A stretch of 64,000 nt of DNA from Chiua virens (taxonomy: Eukaryota > Basidiomycota > Agaricomycetes > Boletales > Boletaceae). Positions 12,268-24,084 of this stretch are shown in pieces; the first letter of the stretch is position 1, and the number at the start of each line of letters is the position of its first letter. A model generated the notes under the pieces. The model was not told the origin of the DNA. It saw nothing but the letters and a program-made list of their open reading frames with translations, and did not search any database. The stretch is from NCBI GenBank assembly GCA_019787685.1, contig JAHNUO010000010.1, positions 124,001-188,000 of the forward strand, in the 5' to 3' direction. A program made the position numbers and the translations under genes.

Positions 12268-12367
12268 TGTTGAATTATCTGGTAGAGATGGGGATCAAAG
12301 ATACTTCTATTCCAAGTACACAGAAACAAGATCCTTCAAAAGTGGGGACCAATTGGCCTGGAAACGG

Positions 12368-13087
12368 TGTAGAAAACTAATAATAGGTGATATGAAGAAA
12401 GGTGGGGCAATAGGTTTATCCCAAGGGGGGTTATATTTGAAGGAATGAAGGGTTCAGGTTTGTCTAAGAGTCCTAGAGGCTGCTGAACGGATCCGGAATG
12501 AAAAGCGGTTGATGTAAAAGTATCCGGGGTGGAGGTGAGGTGATGAGAGTATTGATTCAAGTAGATGAGACACAGAGGAACGATAGGACGAGGTAAAAGA
12601 GAAACTATCCAGCTCACTCACACATGGGAGAGTAAACAGGAGATCTCCTGAATGCAGAAAGATGATATTTTTGTGTTAGAAACATGGTTTTATAGTCCTG
12701 GGCATAACCCAGGACTGTTAAAGGTAATCTGACCCTAAGCAAGTGTACAGGATCGACGTAGGGTGAGTATGCTAAGAAGGGGTGTCAAACCTTGTAGATA
12801 ACAAAGAAAGAAAAGGTGTTAGGATAGTAATGACCTTAATAAGGCCAAATCGAATAGAACAAGTCAAATCGGATGAAGTGGAATATGTATGATGAAACTG
12901 GATTGGATTGCGTTGACTTGGATTGGACTTGGATTGGACTCAGGTGGATTTGGATAATCTGTAAACACTAGGAATGAAACCGGGCTGGCACGAAGTTGAT
13001 GGCGGATGAGATGGGAGGTGATAGGACATGATGAAAAGCGAGGAAAAGGTATCCTACAACCGTAGGGAGTATCTAACTCCTACAACA
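12368..13087 (+). mobile_element. LTR family 3, copy a
   Basis: It begins TGTAGAAAACTAATAATAG and ends CTCCTACAACA, the same ends seen in copies at 18976-19682 and 22373-23080. It lies in the upstream part of the KDZ relic. I could not find a target duplication. CpG content is moderate, higher than in the surrounding relic. Confidence 0.75.
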
Positions 13088-13560
13088 GGCTTGACACTGA
13101 TGCCATGTATGCCTATTTTTGTATCTATACCACCTGTTTGAAGATGTAAGTGCAGTTCAATAGACAATGATGCAACCTACAGCTTGGCCAGCACATCTTG
13201 AACAGCTTCCATAAACTCCCTCTCAGACACATCAACAGGTGTGGAGTGCTCCTCATTTTCCGTAAGATCATCAAAATGGATGTTAGGGTGGGATTCATCT
13301 GCAAAGCAACTCTCATCTTGCAGATCTGACAGAATCTCTCAAGACTCCTTCCCAAGCCCTAGAAAAAGAGTGAAGAACATAACAATCTCACAAAACTATT
13401 AACTAACCTGAAGTATTGAGTACAAACCTCACCTCATGAAGCTGGCATTCTCACACACGTCCACTGGATGTAAGGGTGTGAACATGAGAAGAGTTCCCTG
13501 AGTGGCTGGAGCCAATGATGAAGTTACAGGAACAGGAGACACCCTTCTGCATGGTGTGAG
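13088..13560 (-). pseudogene. Probable upstream part of the KDZ relic
   Basis: Minus-strand sequence past the LTR gives short acidic and hydrophobic fragments such as 'FDDLTENEEHSTPVDVSERE'. It carries no diagnostic motif. Assignment to the KDZ gene rests only on position and strand. Confidence 0.3.
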
Positions 13561-13650
13561 CAAAAAGAAGATAATGTGTAAAGAAGGGGAGAAACTCACT
13601 TAAATACAGAGCACCTCATGGATGGTATGTGATGATACCCCTTAGTAATG

Positions 13651-14320
13651 TGTTGTCAGAGGGATAAAACGAGAAGATGGTTTCAAGAGTGGGCTTGACA
13701 CATGGCAGGAATGGAAATAGCAATGACAAACAGCACTGGAGGAGGATACAGTGACAGTGTTGGCAGCAGTGACAGCAACAATGATGACAACAGACAGTGG
13801 TAAGCGAAGGGGGAAGGGTGTGGGAAGAAACATGTCATTACACACAAGTCTAACAACATACATGACTTTGTTGATCCAGGTACAAGAGCACGTGATATGC
13901 CACATCAGCCACAAGCTTGCCACTGTGTCAAATGACAAGCATGCATTCCCAGTCTACACAGAACACAACACGCACTGTAAGACAGAATACAAGAATGTAT
14001 TATAAAATTGAATGGAAAAGCAAAGAAATTGATGTATTTACAAGGTAATGTTGTGCTCGTCATGCAGCATGATGAGCATGCACCTTTCATAGTGGCAGGG
14101 GCAGCAGCGGTGGCAAACACTGTGATATGCCAATGTTAGCCGAGTTTGCCAGCAGCGCCAACATTTTGCTCTTGTATGGGGATTACATAGTATATACCAT
14201 CTTAGAATTATCATATTTATTGGCAGGTATTATTGGCAGGATGCCTGACTGAATAAAGGCAGGCTAACTAGCTGGACACTTGCAGGCACTACAGCAGCCT
14301 AATTAGCCCCTGCTTATGTG
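13651..14320 (-). repeat. Dispersed repeat R5, copy 2 (inverted)
   Basis: Inverted homologue of 2115-2735. The two copies are the arms of an interrupted 11 kb inverted repeat spanning the KDZ and Tc1 relics. This copy carries extra sequence at its low-coordinate end ('tgttgtcagaggg'). Confidence 0.7.
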
Positions 14321-14330
14321 AGGTTGAGGT

Positions 14331-14543
14331 ACACAAAACTGTTGCAATGACTAGAGTGACTTAAAATGGCAATATCTTCACAGCCACTGAGCCAAATCAC
14401 ATGACCCAGAAGCCAATTTGTAGCCAGGGAGTTGTACTTTATTTGATCTCACCAAAACTAAGTGAAATTCCCACAAGTGGTTGTGATGTGCTGTGCACAC
14501 CACATTAGGGTTAAACATTGCAACAGTTTTGTTGCTCACTGTA
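14331..14543. mobile_element. Orphan Tc1-type terminal inverted repeat or MITE
   Basis: A 213-bp unit whose two ends are inverted copies of 'acaaaactgttgcaatg'; the right end finishes GCTCACTGTA. It closely matches the terminal repeat at 25364-25578, which is attached to a Tc1 transposase tail. It is therefore a lone terminal repeat or a MITE derived from one. Confidence 0.7.
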
Positions 14544-15770
14544 CCTCTTTGTGAGGCCATGGTCAACCATGACCTTGTTCTGCTGGCATGAGGTGTAGCT
14601 GGAGAAATAGCAGCACGCAAAGGAGATAAGGCCAGGCCACCAGAACTCAGCAGCCATGAGCTAGCAGGTTCTTAGGAAGCTGGGGTAACCAGCAGTCACA
14701 CTGTTGTGGTGATGAGTAATGATCTGCTGTTAGAGTTCACATCTGGCAGAACATAGATATATACCTGGTAGTTCAGGACACCAGCATTGAAATGTCAGTC
14801 AGAGAGATAGAAGTGGAAAAATAGCAAGAGGCTACTATCCATGGCATTGAGAGTATCTAGGACCAAATGGTCTGAGGCCAAGGATTTGGCAATACAGGCC
14901 TGTAGGTCTAGGGCAATGAGGTTGACAAAGACATCATCTAGAAGAAGGGTAAAATTCTTGTTGTCTGAGTCCAAGAAGATACAATTGAGATGTCAAGAAA
15001 GGGCATTTAAAAACTAAAGGGACAATGGCATGGGAGATTGGCCTCTCTAAACCTATCCAACACTTTTTCACATATTTTAGCTATTTTGCCTTTGTACTTT
15101 GCCTTCACTTACATATTTCACTTACCAATACAAAGCTGCCTTATTTGCTCAACAGAAACTATGTGGCTTGCCTAAGTATGATACTGTTGTCTGTTAGTAG
15201 GGCTAAGTACAGCCACTGTGTGGCACTACCCAAGTCATAGCAGCAAAGCCACAATTGCATCAAACATGATTTAGTGGACACCTAATCAGTCTCATGTGAG
15301 GAAAATGCACCCTAACATGAAGCCAGTGAACTCAGGTTGCATGATGATGGTAACCCAGATAGATTATGGCATGAGCAGGACACCTAAATAGTCAGGTAAC
15401 ACTAAAACTCATGGCTTATGTGTGCTGTGACATGTGTGATCAAAAAAATGGTTGAGCAATATATGGGCAAGTCAAATACCTTGACACAACCTATCAAATT
15501 TGCTACACAAGACAGCTACTTCAATTAGATTGAAGTGTACTTGAGTGATTGCAATCAAACCCTTCCCCTATAGCCCTGTGTAGAGCATTTGCAGGTACAT
15601 AACTGAATATTGAGCTTGGAATCAACAAAACTATCTATATACTATAAAACATCCTATCTAATAATTTAATAATAATTAGGGCAACACCACCTACATTATT
15701 ACAACAAGCACAACAAGCTGCTCACAAAGCTGAGCAGATGGAACATCAGATGGATTCACCTGGATACTAC
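14544..15770. other. No recognised feature
   Basis: AT-rich, CpG-poor sequence with only short open frames. No transposase, RT or host-gene motif was recognised on either strand. Confidence 0.5.
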
Positions 15771-16213
15771 TGTTATGATTCCAACATTTCAATCCCTAAT
15801 GGACTTTACCTTCAATTTATTCTAAAAGATTACAGCATACTCTGCCTTATGTCAAGGCTGTCCAAAGAAACATATCTGATTGGCTGCCACACATATGATT
15901 CCTTATGACTCACAACCACATGTGTATTCACATGGTCAACTTCTATTTTACATTACCACACTAAACCTGTGCACCTCATGTTCCTTATCTATGTCTCATA
16001 CCTTATTGTCCAATAGCAATAGATACTCTTATCTACAGTAGTTCATACTCAGATTAGAACTCCAACATCCATGTAGTATATAAACCCCATAAATTAAGAC
16101 CAAGGAACTCTAACAAAGTTCACTTGGAGTTTTTGCCCCTCTAGTTGGACATCAACCATCTCTTCTCTAAACCCTTCCACTAGACAGTCTAGCTTTAGTT
16201 CTAGGTTGTTTCA
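15771..16213 (+). mobile_element. LTR family 1, copy b
   Basis: It begins TGTTATGATTCCAAC and ends TCTAGGTTGTTTCA, collinear with the 430-bp copy at 6001-6430 (opposite orientation). The flanking 5-mers (actac, gccac) do not form a convincing duplication. CpG sites present in copy a are largely TG/CA here, so it is older. Confidence 0.8.
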
Positions 16214-16741
16214 GCCACCAGCCACAAGTTTCACAACATGTCCCTAATGCTTTAATGATATGTTATATTTGTTATATACTACTATGTAATATGGTGTTGA
16301 TTCAAAATTCAGCACCATCCTCCTGTACCTGTAGATCAAAACCCAGGTATACCATGTTATCAGATTCAAGTGAAGCATCTGGATGTTCAAAAAACTTAGA
16401 CACAATATCTGATCCCATTCATGAACTTCTCAAAGACATCTCTCTTATCATTTGGGATAAGGCAGCCTCTCACAAGGTCAGACAGTCAAGCATGTTGGGC
16501 TGAATTTGAGCTCTTCTGTTTTCTCTCATGGACAACTTTATGTCACTTTGTCACTTTGTACTTATCCCAGAAACATAAAAATTCTTTTTCCTCATGGTCA
16601 AGAAAACTCAAAAGCTATCAATGTTGTTTGGACTGAAATATTTAGAACTTTGGACATTTGATATATGTACATTTCTTCAATTTTCCATACTATAATCTTT
16701 GTACTTATCAGCTTTGTACTTATATTTCCATTGTACACCTT
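16214..16741. other. No recognised feature
   Basis: AT-rich spacer between an LTR and Tc1 element B. Nothing was recognised. Confidence 0.5.
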
Positions 16742-16743
16742 TA

Positions 16744-18325
16744 CAGTGAGCAACAAAACTGATGCAATGTTTGTAGCATTTTGATTGAAGTATGAATATT
16801 GAGAGCCCTGTTGATGGTAGACTCTCTAACCTGGGTACCATTGGAAAGCCCTGATCAAGGGCTTTCCAATGGTATATGGGTTTGTTATGTAATTCTTACT
16901 ATATTGGGAAATATTTTGAAATTGATGTGAGGTACTCATTTTATCAGTTTTGTTGCTGGTATAATGGTATCACAAATTAGTATGATGTGTATCCTCCTTT
17001 GGCCCTGATGACCTCCTGAACTCTTCTAGGCATGCTCTCAATCAATCTCTGACACTCCTCCACCCCAATCTTATACCATTCCACTTTAATCCTCTCCCAA
17101 AGTTCCAATATCCCCTTAGCTGGCTCAGGATACTTTGCTAGTCTTCTTTTGAGAAGAAACCATAGATGTTCTATGGGATTAAGGTCTAGAGACTGAGCAG
17201 GCCATACTATGACCTCAAATCCATGGTTATCAAACCACTCCCTAGCCTTCCTACTGGTGTGCTTGGGGTCATTATCTTGCTGGAATATAATGCCTTCTGG
17301 GGAAAATCTATCATCCACCAGAGTTTATTGGAGTTCATCCTCCAAAATCTACACATAGAGATCAGCATCCATCTTATCATGAATCTTGCAAGCCATTCCA
17401 ACACCTTCCCAGATCATATAGCCCCATAGCATCACTGATTCTTTCCCAAATTTAACATTTTCCTCCATAATTCTATGACTAAGATCCTCTTCTGCCCTTT
17501 TCCATGCCCATTTCCTGCCATCTGACCCAATGTAATTAATTTTGGTCTCATCTGACCATATAACTTGCTTCCAGTCCTCAACAGTCCAATGCTGATGACT
17601 TAGAGCAAAGTCCATTGTTGCTCTCCTATGTTGCTGGGCAAGAAGAGGGTGTTTTTGCTTTACTACAGCCTTCATATTAGCTTTCTTCAAGTGGGGGCAG
17701 ATGGTCTGGGGGAAATGGAATGGTTCTTCACTTCTTGAAGTGTTTTGGTCACCTGAGCTGCATTCTCAGCCTTCCCAGATCCAATAAGATAAATAGCACA
17801 ATGTATATCAGTAGGAGAAATGATGGAAGGATGACCACCAGAGGCTTTGGGTAGGTTGGGAAGATGATTGGACCTGAGTCTACTAATAGTAGATTGGTTG
17901 AGATCAGTAGATTGAGCAATTTGATGGGTTAATTGTCCTAATTCCAAGGAAGAGATAATATGGTGTGTTTGATCAACTGAGAGAGATCTCATGATGGTGG
18001 TTGTGAACAAAATGATAGTGTGTGTGTGTTTGTATCATGTTGAACTTATTAAATGTCACATGATCCATTGCTTATGTCATAACCACTTGCAATATGCATT
18101 TTGAATACTTTAGAGTATTAGCAACAAAACCAATGCAATGAGTACCTCACATCAATTTCGAAATATTTCCCAATAATTACATAATAAACCCATATACCAT
18201 TTGAAAGCCCTTAATCAGGGCTTTCCAATGGTACCTAGGTTAGGGGGTCTACCATCAACAAGACTCTCAATATTCATGCTTCAATCAAAATGCTACAAAC
18301 ATTGCATTAGTTTTATTGCTCACTG
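16744..18325 (-). mobile_element. Tc1/mariner element B (complete, 1.58 kb)
   Basis: Both ends are CAGTGAGCAACAAAAC-like and flanked by TA (16742-16743, 18326-18327). The terminal inverted repeats are about 210 bp. Each has the end motif 'agcaacaaaactga' repeated in inverted orientation at its inner border, and a central near-palindrome of two 16-bp arms 'accattggaaagccct' (16837-16873). One transposase pseudogene occupies the interior on the minus strand. No nested insertions were found, making this the most complete DNA transposon in the window. Confidence 0.93.
16977..17992 (-). pseudogene. Tc1 transposase of element B (near-intact, DD34E)
   Basis: The frame starts at ATG 17992-17990 ('MRSLSVDQTHHIISSLELG'), with a helix-turn-helix ('LNQSTISRLRSNHLPNLP'). 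The catalytic acids lie in 'VIWSDETKINYIG', 'IIFQQDNDPKHTSRKA' and '[11 protein letters not shown]', with 34 residues between the second Asp and the Glu. The C-terminus 'VIRAKGGYTSY' stops at 16977-16979. Defects are a one-base indel near 17700 and two in-frame stops (TAG at 17349-17351 and a TAA about 30 bp downstream). The length is normal for the family (about 340 codons). TAG at this codon is shared with the other two Tc1 copies. Confidence 0.9.
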
Positions 18326-18327
18326 TA

Positions 18328-18975
18328 CATAAAACCAAGGATTTATATTGTCCCCACCCTGTTGAACCTTCAATTGAACCTGCTTTAAGATGTCTCACTA
18401 TAGTCTGACTACAAATTTGACTATATGAGTCTACTAAGACTCTACATCTGATTTTTGTGCAAATAGTCAAATAAAACCTTGCTTATAATTTACCTTGACT
18501 CAGACAATCTCAGACTACTACTACAAACAAACAAAAATAATATCTTACTTGAACCACCTATGAGGCAACTGTTACAACTTTTCTCTTTTGCCTTGTTGAC
18601 TCCATTTCCCCAATGGACTCTTACATTAGCTTGTCTGCTTATGACTTGCTCCCCTTCCCTGTGGAGAACATATTGCTCCATAGCATGGTAGCTTCCTTTG
18701 CTTTCCTTCTTTGGTCATCATTGTATAACTCCCTCTTCCCATGGAGTAGTACTCCACCTTTGTTTCTTTTGCTTGGTTCTACTCTTCATTGGAACACCCC
18801 TTTATATCAATGTATATACACCTCACAGTATACTCTTCCTGTACCACCATACTTCTGTAGTATCCGCAATCTAGCTGAGTACTCTCAACTCCTCCTTGGA
18901 CTTCATAGAAGTTAACCTTGTTCCTCAGTCCCAAGAGTATAGATCCTCGACCAGACAACTTATGAAACTCCCTGA
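18328..18975. other. No recognised feature
   Basis: AT-rich sequence with short hydrophobic open frames (18613-18915) that match nothing I know. No feature is supported. Confidence 0.45.
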
Positions 18976-19682
18976 TGCTGTAGGAGTTAGATACTCCTTA
19001 CGGTTGTAGAATACCTTGTCCTCACTCTCCATCAAGTACTATTACCTCCTATCTCATCTGCTATTGACTTCGTGCCAGTCTGGTTTCATTCCTAGCATTT
19101 ACAGGTCATCCAAGTCCAATCTAAGTCCAATCTGAGTCAACACGATCCAATCTGGTTTCATCATACATATTCCGCTTCATCTGATTTGACTTGTTCTATT
19201 CAATTTGGCCTTATTAAGGTCGTTACTATCATAACACCTTCCTTTCCTTTTGTTATCTATAAGGTTTGACACTTCTTTCTTAAATACTCACCCTACATTG
19301 ATCCTGTATACTTACCTAGGGTCAGATTACCTTTAACAGTCCTGGGTTGTGCCCAGGACTATAAAACCATGTTTCTAACATAAAATATCATCTTTCTGCA
19401 TTTAGGAGATCTCCTGCCTACTCTCCTGTGTGTGAGTGAGCTGGATAGCCTTCCTTTTACCTTGTCCTATCATTCCTTTGCATCTCATCTACTCAAATCA
19501 ATCCTCTCATCGCCTCAACTTAACCTGGATACTTTTCATTGACTGCTTTTCATTCCAGATCATTCAGCAGCCTCTAGGACTCCTAGACAAACCCAAATCC
19601 TTCATTCCTTCGAATATAACCCCCCTTGGGACGAACTTATCGCCCCACCTTTCTTCATTTCACCTATTATTAGTTTTCTACA
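18976..19682 (-). mobile_element. LTR family 3, copy b
   Basis: Read on the minus strand it starts TGTAGAAAAC and ends CTCCTACAGCA, collinear with copy a at 12368-13087. It keeps some CpG sites. No target duplication was seen. It lies just downstream (in the sense of translation) of the Ty3/gypsy relic. Confidence 0.75.
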
Positions 19683-20089
19683 ACACACCACGTATCAAGT
19701 GGTGGTTGTTCAAGTTATCATAGCCACTTGTTACTTAGTGCTTTTGCAGCTACATCAGGTCCTACCTGGAACTATCATAATAGCAACACCTCAAGGCCAG
19801 TGAGTGCTAATCTGATCCATTAAGAAGTTTTCTGAGGACATGGGAAAATGTGAGGTCAAAGTCAACAAGGTCAAGGAGCCACTGGGCCTGATGGCAATTA
19901 AGGTTTGGGGGTTGGCAGAAATATGGTAGGTCCTTGTGGTCAGAGAAGATGGTGTTTGGGAAAAAGTTACCATGGAAGTAATAGCACTAGGCTTTCAGAG
20001 AGTAAATGACCACAAGAAGTTCATAATTGTAGATATCTTAGTTTTGTTTGGTAGCATTAAATAACTGGAAAAGGTAAGAACAGAGATGC

Positions 20090-21210
20090 TGTTACAATCA
20101 CAGTTTCACTCATCAAGCTTTTGCTCTTCCTCAACTCTTTCTATTAATTATCATGACATGTCTTGCCTCATGTCAAGCTGTCCTCAGGACCTAACCCCAT
20201 TGGCTGCCACATTTTGACTCACTATGATTCATCATTAGACACATGTTATCATACACTGTCATAATCCATGCACAACACATGCCTTTATCTATAACTCACA
20301 TACCATGCCTTAACCATGTGCACCTCATGTGTTTCTCATGTATTCATACCTGTTAGAGACTGTGCAACTCAGAGATTGCCAGCTCTGGATCTCTGGAGTT
20401 GTAGCATCGGACAGGACTTGGCTTCACTGTATGTGGTGCACTCTTGTCACAGTCTGTCCCTGTATTTATGGATGTGTGGAGAATAGAGGTCAAAGTAAGA
20501 CTCAACACATAAAGTGGAGTCGAGTAAAGTGAAGACCATCAAGGTCTTCTTAGAGTGTTCAGAGTGAGTTGTACAAAATAAACTAATATTCAGACTGAAA
20601 TTACAATGGAAGTAACTACAATTTATATACTTGGAGGAAACAGAGTGATTAGTCATGGAGCAAGGAGATGAATAATACAGAGAAACAGAGAATGACTAAA
20701 TGCTGAGTGAGATGGATATTGGGAAACTACATAACCAGAGGTAATTGGGTACTGAGGAAGCTGAAGCTGTGCTTGTAAGCAAGACACAGGTTATGTACTA
20801 AAACGAAAAGGGAAACATATATATATAACAGAAGTCCAGGGTTGCGAAGTTGCATCCTGAGGAAGATCAACCTGGAGTTCATGTCTAAGAGTGTCAGAGT
20901 TATATCTAGAGGAACAGAGAATGGAATGATATATGACAACACCTTATCATCCAATCAGGACACTATTACTTATCTATGTATTTCATACTTCAATTCATAC
21001 TCCAATGTTTTTTAGTATATAAGACATGAATGCAGTACCCAGGGAACTCTAACAAAGTTCACCTTTGGGTTTCTCCCAATAGTCTCTGACTGAGTCTTTT
21101 TCCATAGTTCTTGCCTTACTTGTTGGACATCGCCTGCTCTTTGATCATCATATTATCTAGCACCTTTCACTTCATCACTCTGAGTCCTTCATTTGTTCTA
21201 GGTTGTTACA
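20090..21210 (+). mobile_element. LTR family 1, copy c, itself split by an LTR
   Basis: Ends TGTTACAATC and CTAGGTTGTTACA are flanked by a perfect 5-bp duplication gatgc (20085-20089, 21211-21215). It interrupts the RNase H region of the Ty3/gypsy relic. A family 2 LTR (20351-20938) is inserted inside, so its own sequence is about 530 bp. Confidence 0.9.
20351..20938 (+). mobile_element. LTR family 2, copy c (decayed)
   Basis: It begins TGTTAGAGACTG and ends TATATGACA. Flanks are atacc (20346-20350) and acacc (20939-20943), a 5-bp duplication with one transition. Compared with copy b at 5118, nearly all CTCCGG-type CpG sites have become TG or CA. Confidence 0.88.
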
Positions 21211-22372
21211 GATGCCATTCTCCATTTTTATTGATTTGAAAAATAACATTTCCAGAGGTGAATTTAGAGGCATTGGTAGTGATAGCAAGGGCACAGGAGG
21301 TATCCAGGAAACAGAGTACTGGATCTGAGGTAAATGCCTTTTTGAGGTGTTTGAAGGCAGATATTTGCTGGGGCCCCCATGGTTAAGGGGCATCCTTCTT
21401 GATGAGATCAATGAGGAAGCGAGCAAGGATAGAGTAGTTAGGGATGAAATAATGATAAAAGTTAGCAAATCCCATAAAGGAGCAAACATTCTTGAGCTTG
21501 GCAGGAGTTGGCCAGTCAACAATTCTGGCAACCTTGACAGGGTCCATGGCAAGTTCTTCAGGTCATGTGATCATCCCAAGGTATTCAACTTCTAAGGTAG
21601 CAAAGTTGCATTTCTCAAGCTTAAGGTAAAGGTCAAGCTCCTTCATGTAGGCTAGGACATGTTTGGTATGCTTGGTGTGGGTGACATCATCCTCAGAGAA
21701 GATGAAGAGGTCATTCATGAGATGACAAGCCATTCTTCAGTGATCATATCACAAAAGGAGTTATTCATGAAGTGTTAGAAGGTGGCCAGGAAGTTGATCA
21801 ATCCAAAAAACATGACCATGGGTTCAAAGTAACCACAGTGAGTAATAAACATGGCTTTTCACTGTCAATTGTATTCCTATCAGATATTAAACTTGATGAA
21901 AAGCTTAGCATCTTTGAGCTTGTCAATGAGGTTGGAGATGAGCAGAAGGAGGTAGGTGTCACCAATAGTGTGTTCATTCAAGTAGCAATAGTCCTAACAT
22001 GGGTGAAGTTTGCCATCCTTTTTCTTGATGAAGAAGAAAGGGAAGGCTTGTGGGGAGTTTGAAGGGCAAATGTTGTCATTTGCAAGGTATTTGTCAATAA
22101 ATTCATTAGTGGCTTTCTGTTCTTCTCAGAAAAGTGGGTAGACCCTCCCAACCTTAGGAACAAAGGTCTCCTTGACCTGGATTTCATGGTCACAGGACTG
22201 AAACAGAGGCATCTGGTTGAAGGGTTCCTTTACAAAGACCAAAGCAAATTTAGTGTACTCTAAAGAGTGTGTGACTTTGGGTTTTGCTACAGTGGCAGCC
22301 AGGGCAATAGCATTGGTGAGCTTTTTGGGTTGGACCATGTGGATAAAGTGCTGTCTAGCACACATGACACAG

Positions 22373-23080
22373 TGTAGAAAACTAATGTGTGTAGTGAGAA
22401 AGATGGAGCAATAGGTGTGTCCCAAGGGGGGTTGTAGTAGAAGGATTGAGAAGTAAGGGTTTGTCAATGCATTCTAAAGTTTGCTATGTAATCTGGAATG
22501 AAAGACAACTGTGGGAAAGGCAATCTGGACAGAGTGAAGACAATGTAAAGGTAACCCAAGATGATGGGGAGCAAGAGAATGATAAGACAAGGTGAAATAA
22601 ATGACAAAGAATGATGCCCAGCCCCTCTCACACACAACAGAGTAGACAGGCAACCCCCTGAATACAGAATTGAAATGTCCAAAAACACATGGTTTTATGG
22701 TCCTGGGCACAACCCAAGACTGTAAAAAGCAATCTGACCCTAGAAAAACATACAGGATCAAAGTATAATGGGTATATAAGAAAGGAATGTCAAAACCTTG
22801 TAGGTAATGAAAGAAAAAGTGTGTTACAATAGGAACAACCTCAATAAGGTTCAATTGAATAGAATAGGTTGAAATGGATGAAATGGAACACATACAATGA
22901 AACTGGATTGAATCACATTGACTTGGATTGGACTTAGATTGACTCAGATTATCTGTAAATGCTACAACAAAACTAGACTGATATCAAGTTGATAGCAGAT
23001 AGGATAGGAAGTGGTAGGACATACTGAAAAGTGGGAAAAATGTAGGCTACAACTGTAGGGAGTTCCCAACTTCTATAGCA
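22373..23080 (+). mobile_element. LTR family 3, copy c (decayed)
   Basis: It begins TGTAGAAAACTAATGTGTG and ends TTCTATAGCA, and is collinear with copies a and b. It is inserted between the protease and RT parts of the Ty3/gypsy relic. No clear target duplication was seen. Confidence 0.75.
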
Positions 23081-24084
23081 GTTACAGATTTAGAGAGAAA
23101 GTGTTCCCCAGTCTGGGCATCAAGGTAATCATAGATTTTGTTATCCCAAATGGAATTGACATTAATGTGGCAAAGGAGAATTACTGGGGAAGGGTGGGCA
23201 AGCTTGATAGAGCATTGAGGTTTATTGATAGTGGTTGGTGGTGGAGATCATAATAGTTTTGGCAACCCAATTGAGCACAGGATTTGTTGCTTTTAACCAT
23301 GAAAGGCCAAGGATTATGTTCTCAGTTCCACAGTGGATAATGTAGAATTTGACACATTGCCCAAGGGTGAGGTGGAGTGTATAGTGGTGAATTTAATATC
23401 ACCATTTTTGTTTGAGATTTGATTGATGTTTCACACTAGGATAGATGTCAGCAGTCAATCCTTGGGGAATTTGTTCTTCTGGATGTAGTGCCAGTGCCAG
23501 TTGATGCAATTGATCCCAGCTCCTAAGTTGACAAGGGCATGGGTTTCAACATCTTTCAAGGTAGCAGCTAAACTCAAGCAAATAGTAATTTGCATTTATT
23601 TGGAAAAAAGTTCAGCTACTATTACATGGTTACAAGAATAGGAAGATACCATCATTGAATTGGTCTTCCTCCTTAAAAACATGTGATGGGCATGGAAACT
23701 TTGTTAATTCTCATTGAGTTGTCATCATTGTCTACCTCCTACAGAACAGGAATAAGTTCAGGTTTTGGTTCAGCCTTGTGCACTTTCTTGGGAAGTGGGA
23801 AAGGGCATGCTGAGGAAATAAGGGTGGGGGATTGATGGGTTCAATGACCAGGTTTGTAACAGTAGAAACAAAGGTTTTGAGCAATGTATTGCTTTCATTT
23901 AATATCAGTCATCTCGGGAACATGGATACCAGTAGCATCAACATCCATGGTGTCAGGGTCTTGTTCTTTCTTGTGAGAAGGAGTAGGAGAGCCATAGGAG
24001 ATGGCCCTGCATGTGTACAGCACCCATGGAAATGGGTATGGGTATGATACCCATTCCTGTACCCATGGAGGTTTTACCCCTGGG

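Larger units (their letters stand above)
19740..24060 (-). mobile_element. Ty3/gypsy gag-pol relic
   Basis: Minus-strand blocks run in the normal order. A zinc knuckle 'LCFYCYKPGH' lies at about 23850-23880. A pepsin-like protease with mutated active site, 'ALVNLGAGINCINW', lies at about 23470-23550. Reverse transcriptase pieces are 'FFFIKKKDGKLHPC' (22010-22040), 'VISMNDLFIFSEDD' in place of the YxDD box (21690-21720), 'LYLKLEKCNFATLEVEYLGM' (21580-21640) and 'MGFANFYHYFIPNYS' (21440-21480). RNase H continues as 'ALAITTNASKFTSGN' and, after an LTR insertion, 'IFSDHKDLPYFCQPPNL' (19890-19960). Many stops are C-to-T type. No integrase was recognised. Confidence 0.88.

Noticed and set aside
12363..13092. 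Target duplication for LTR family 3 copies
   Set aside because: The flanking 5-mers do not match for any of the three copies with the ends used, so none is claimed.
15771..16213. LTR 1 copy b as one end of a full-length element
   Set aside because: No second LTR in the same orientation, primer-binding site or pol sequence lies nearby.
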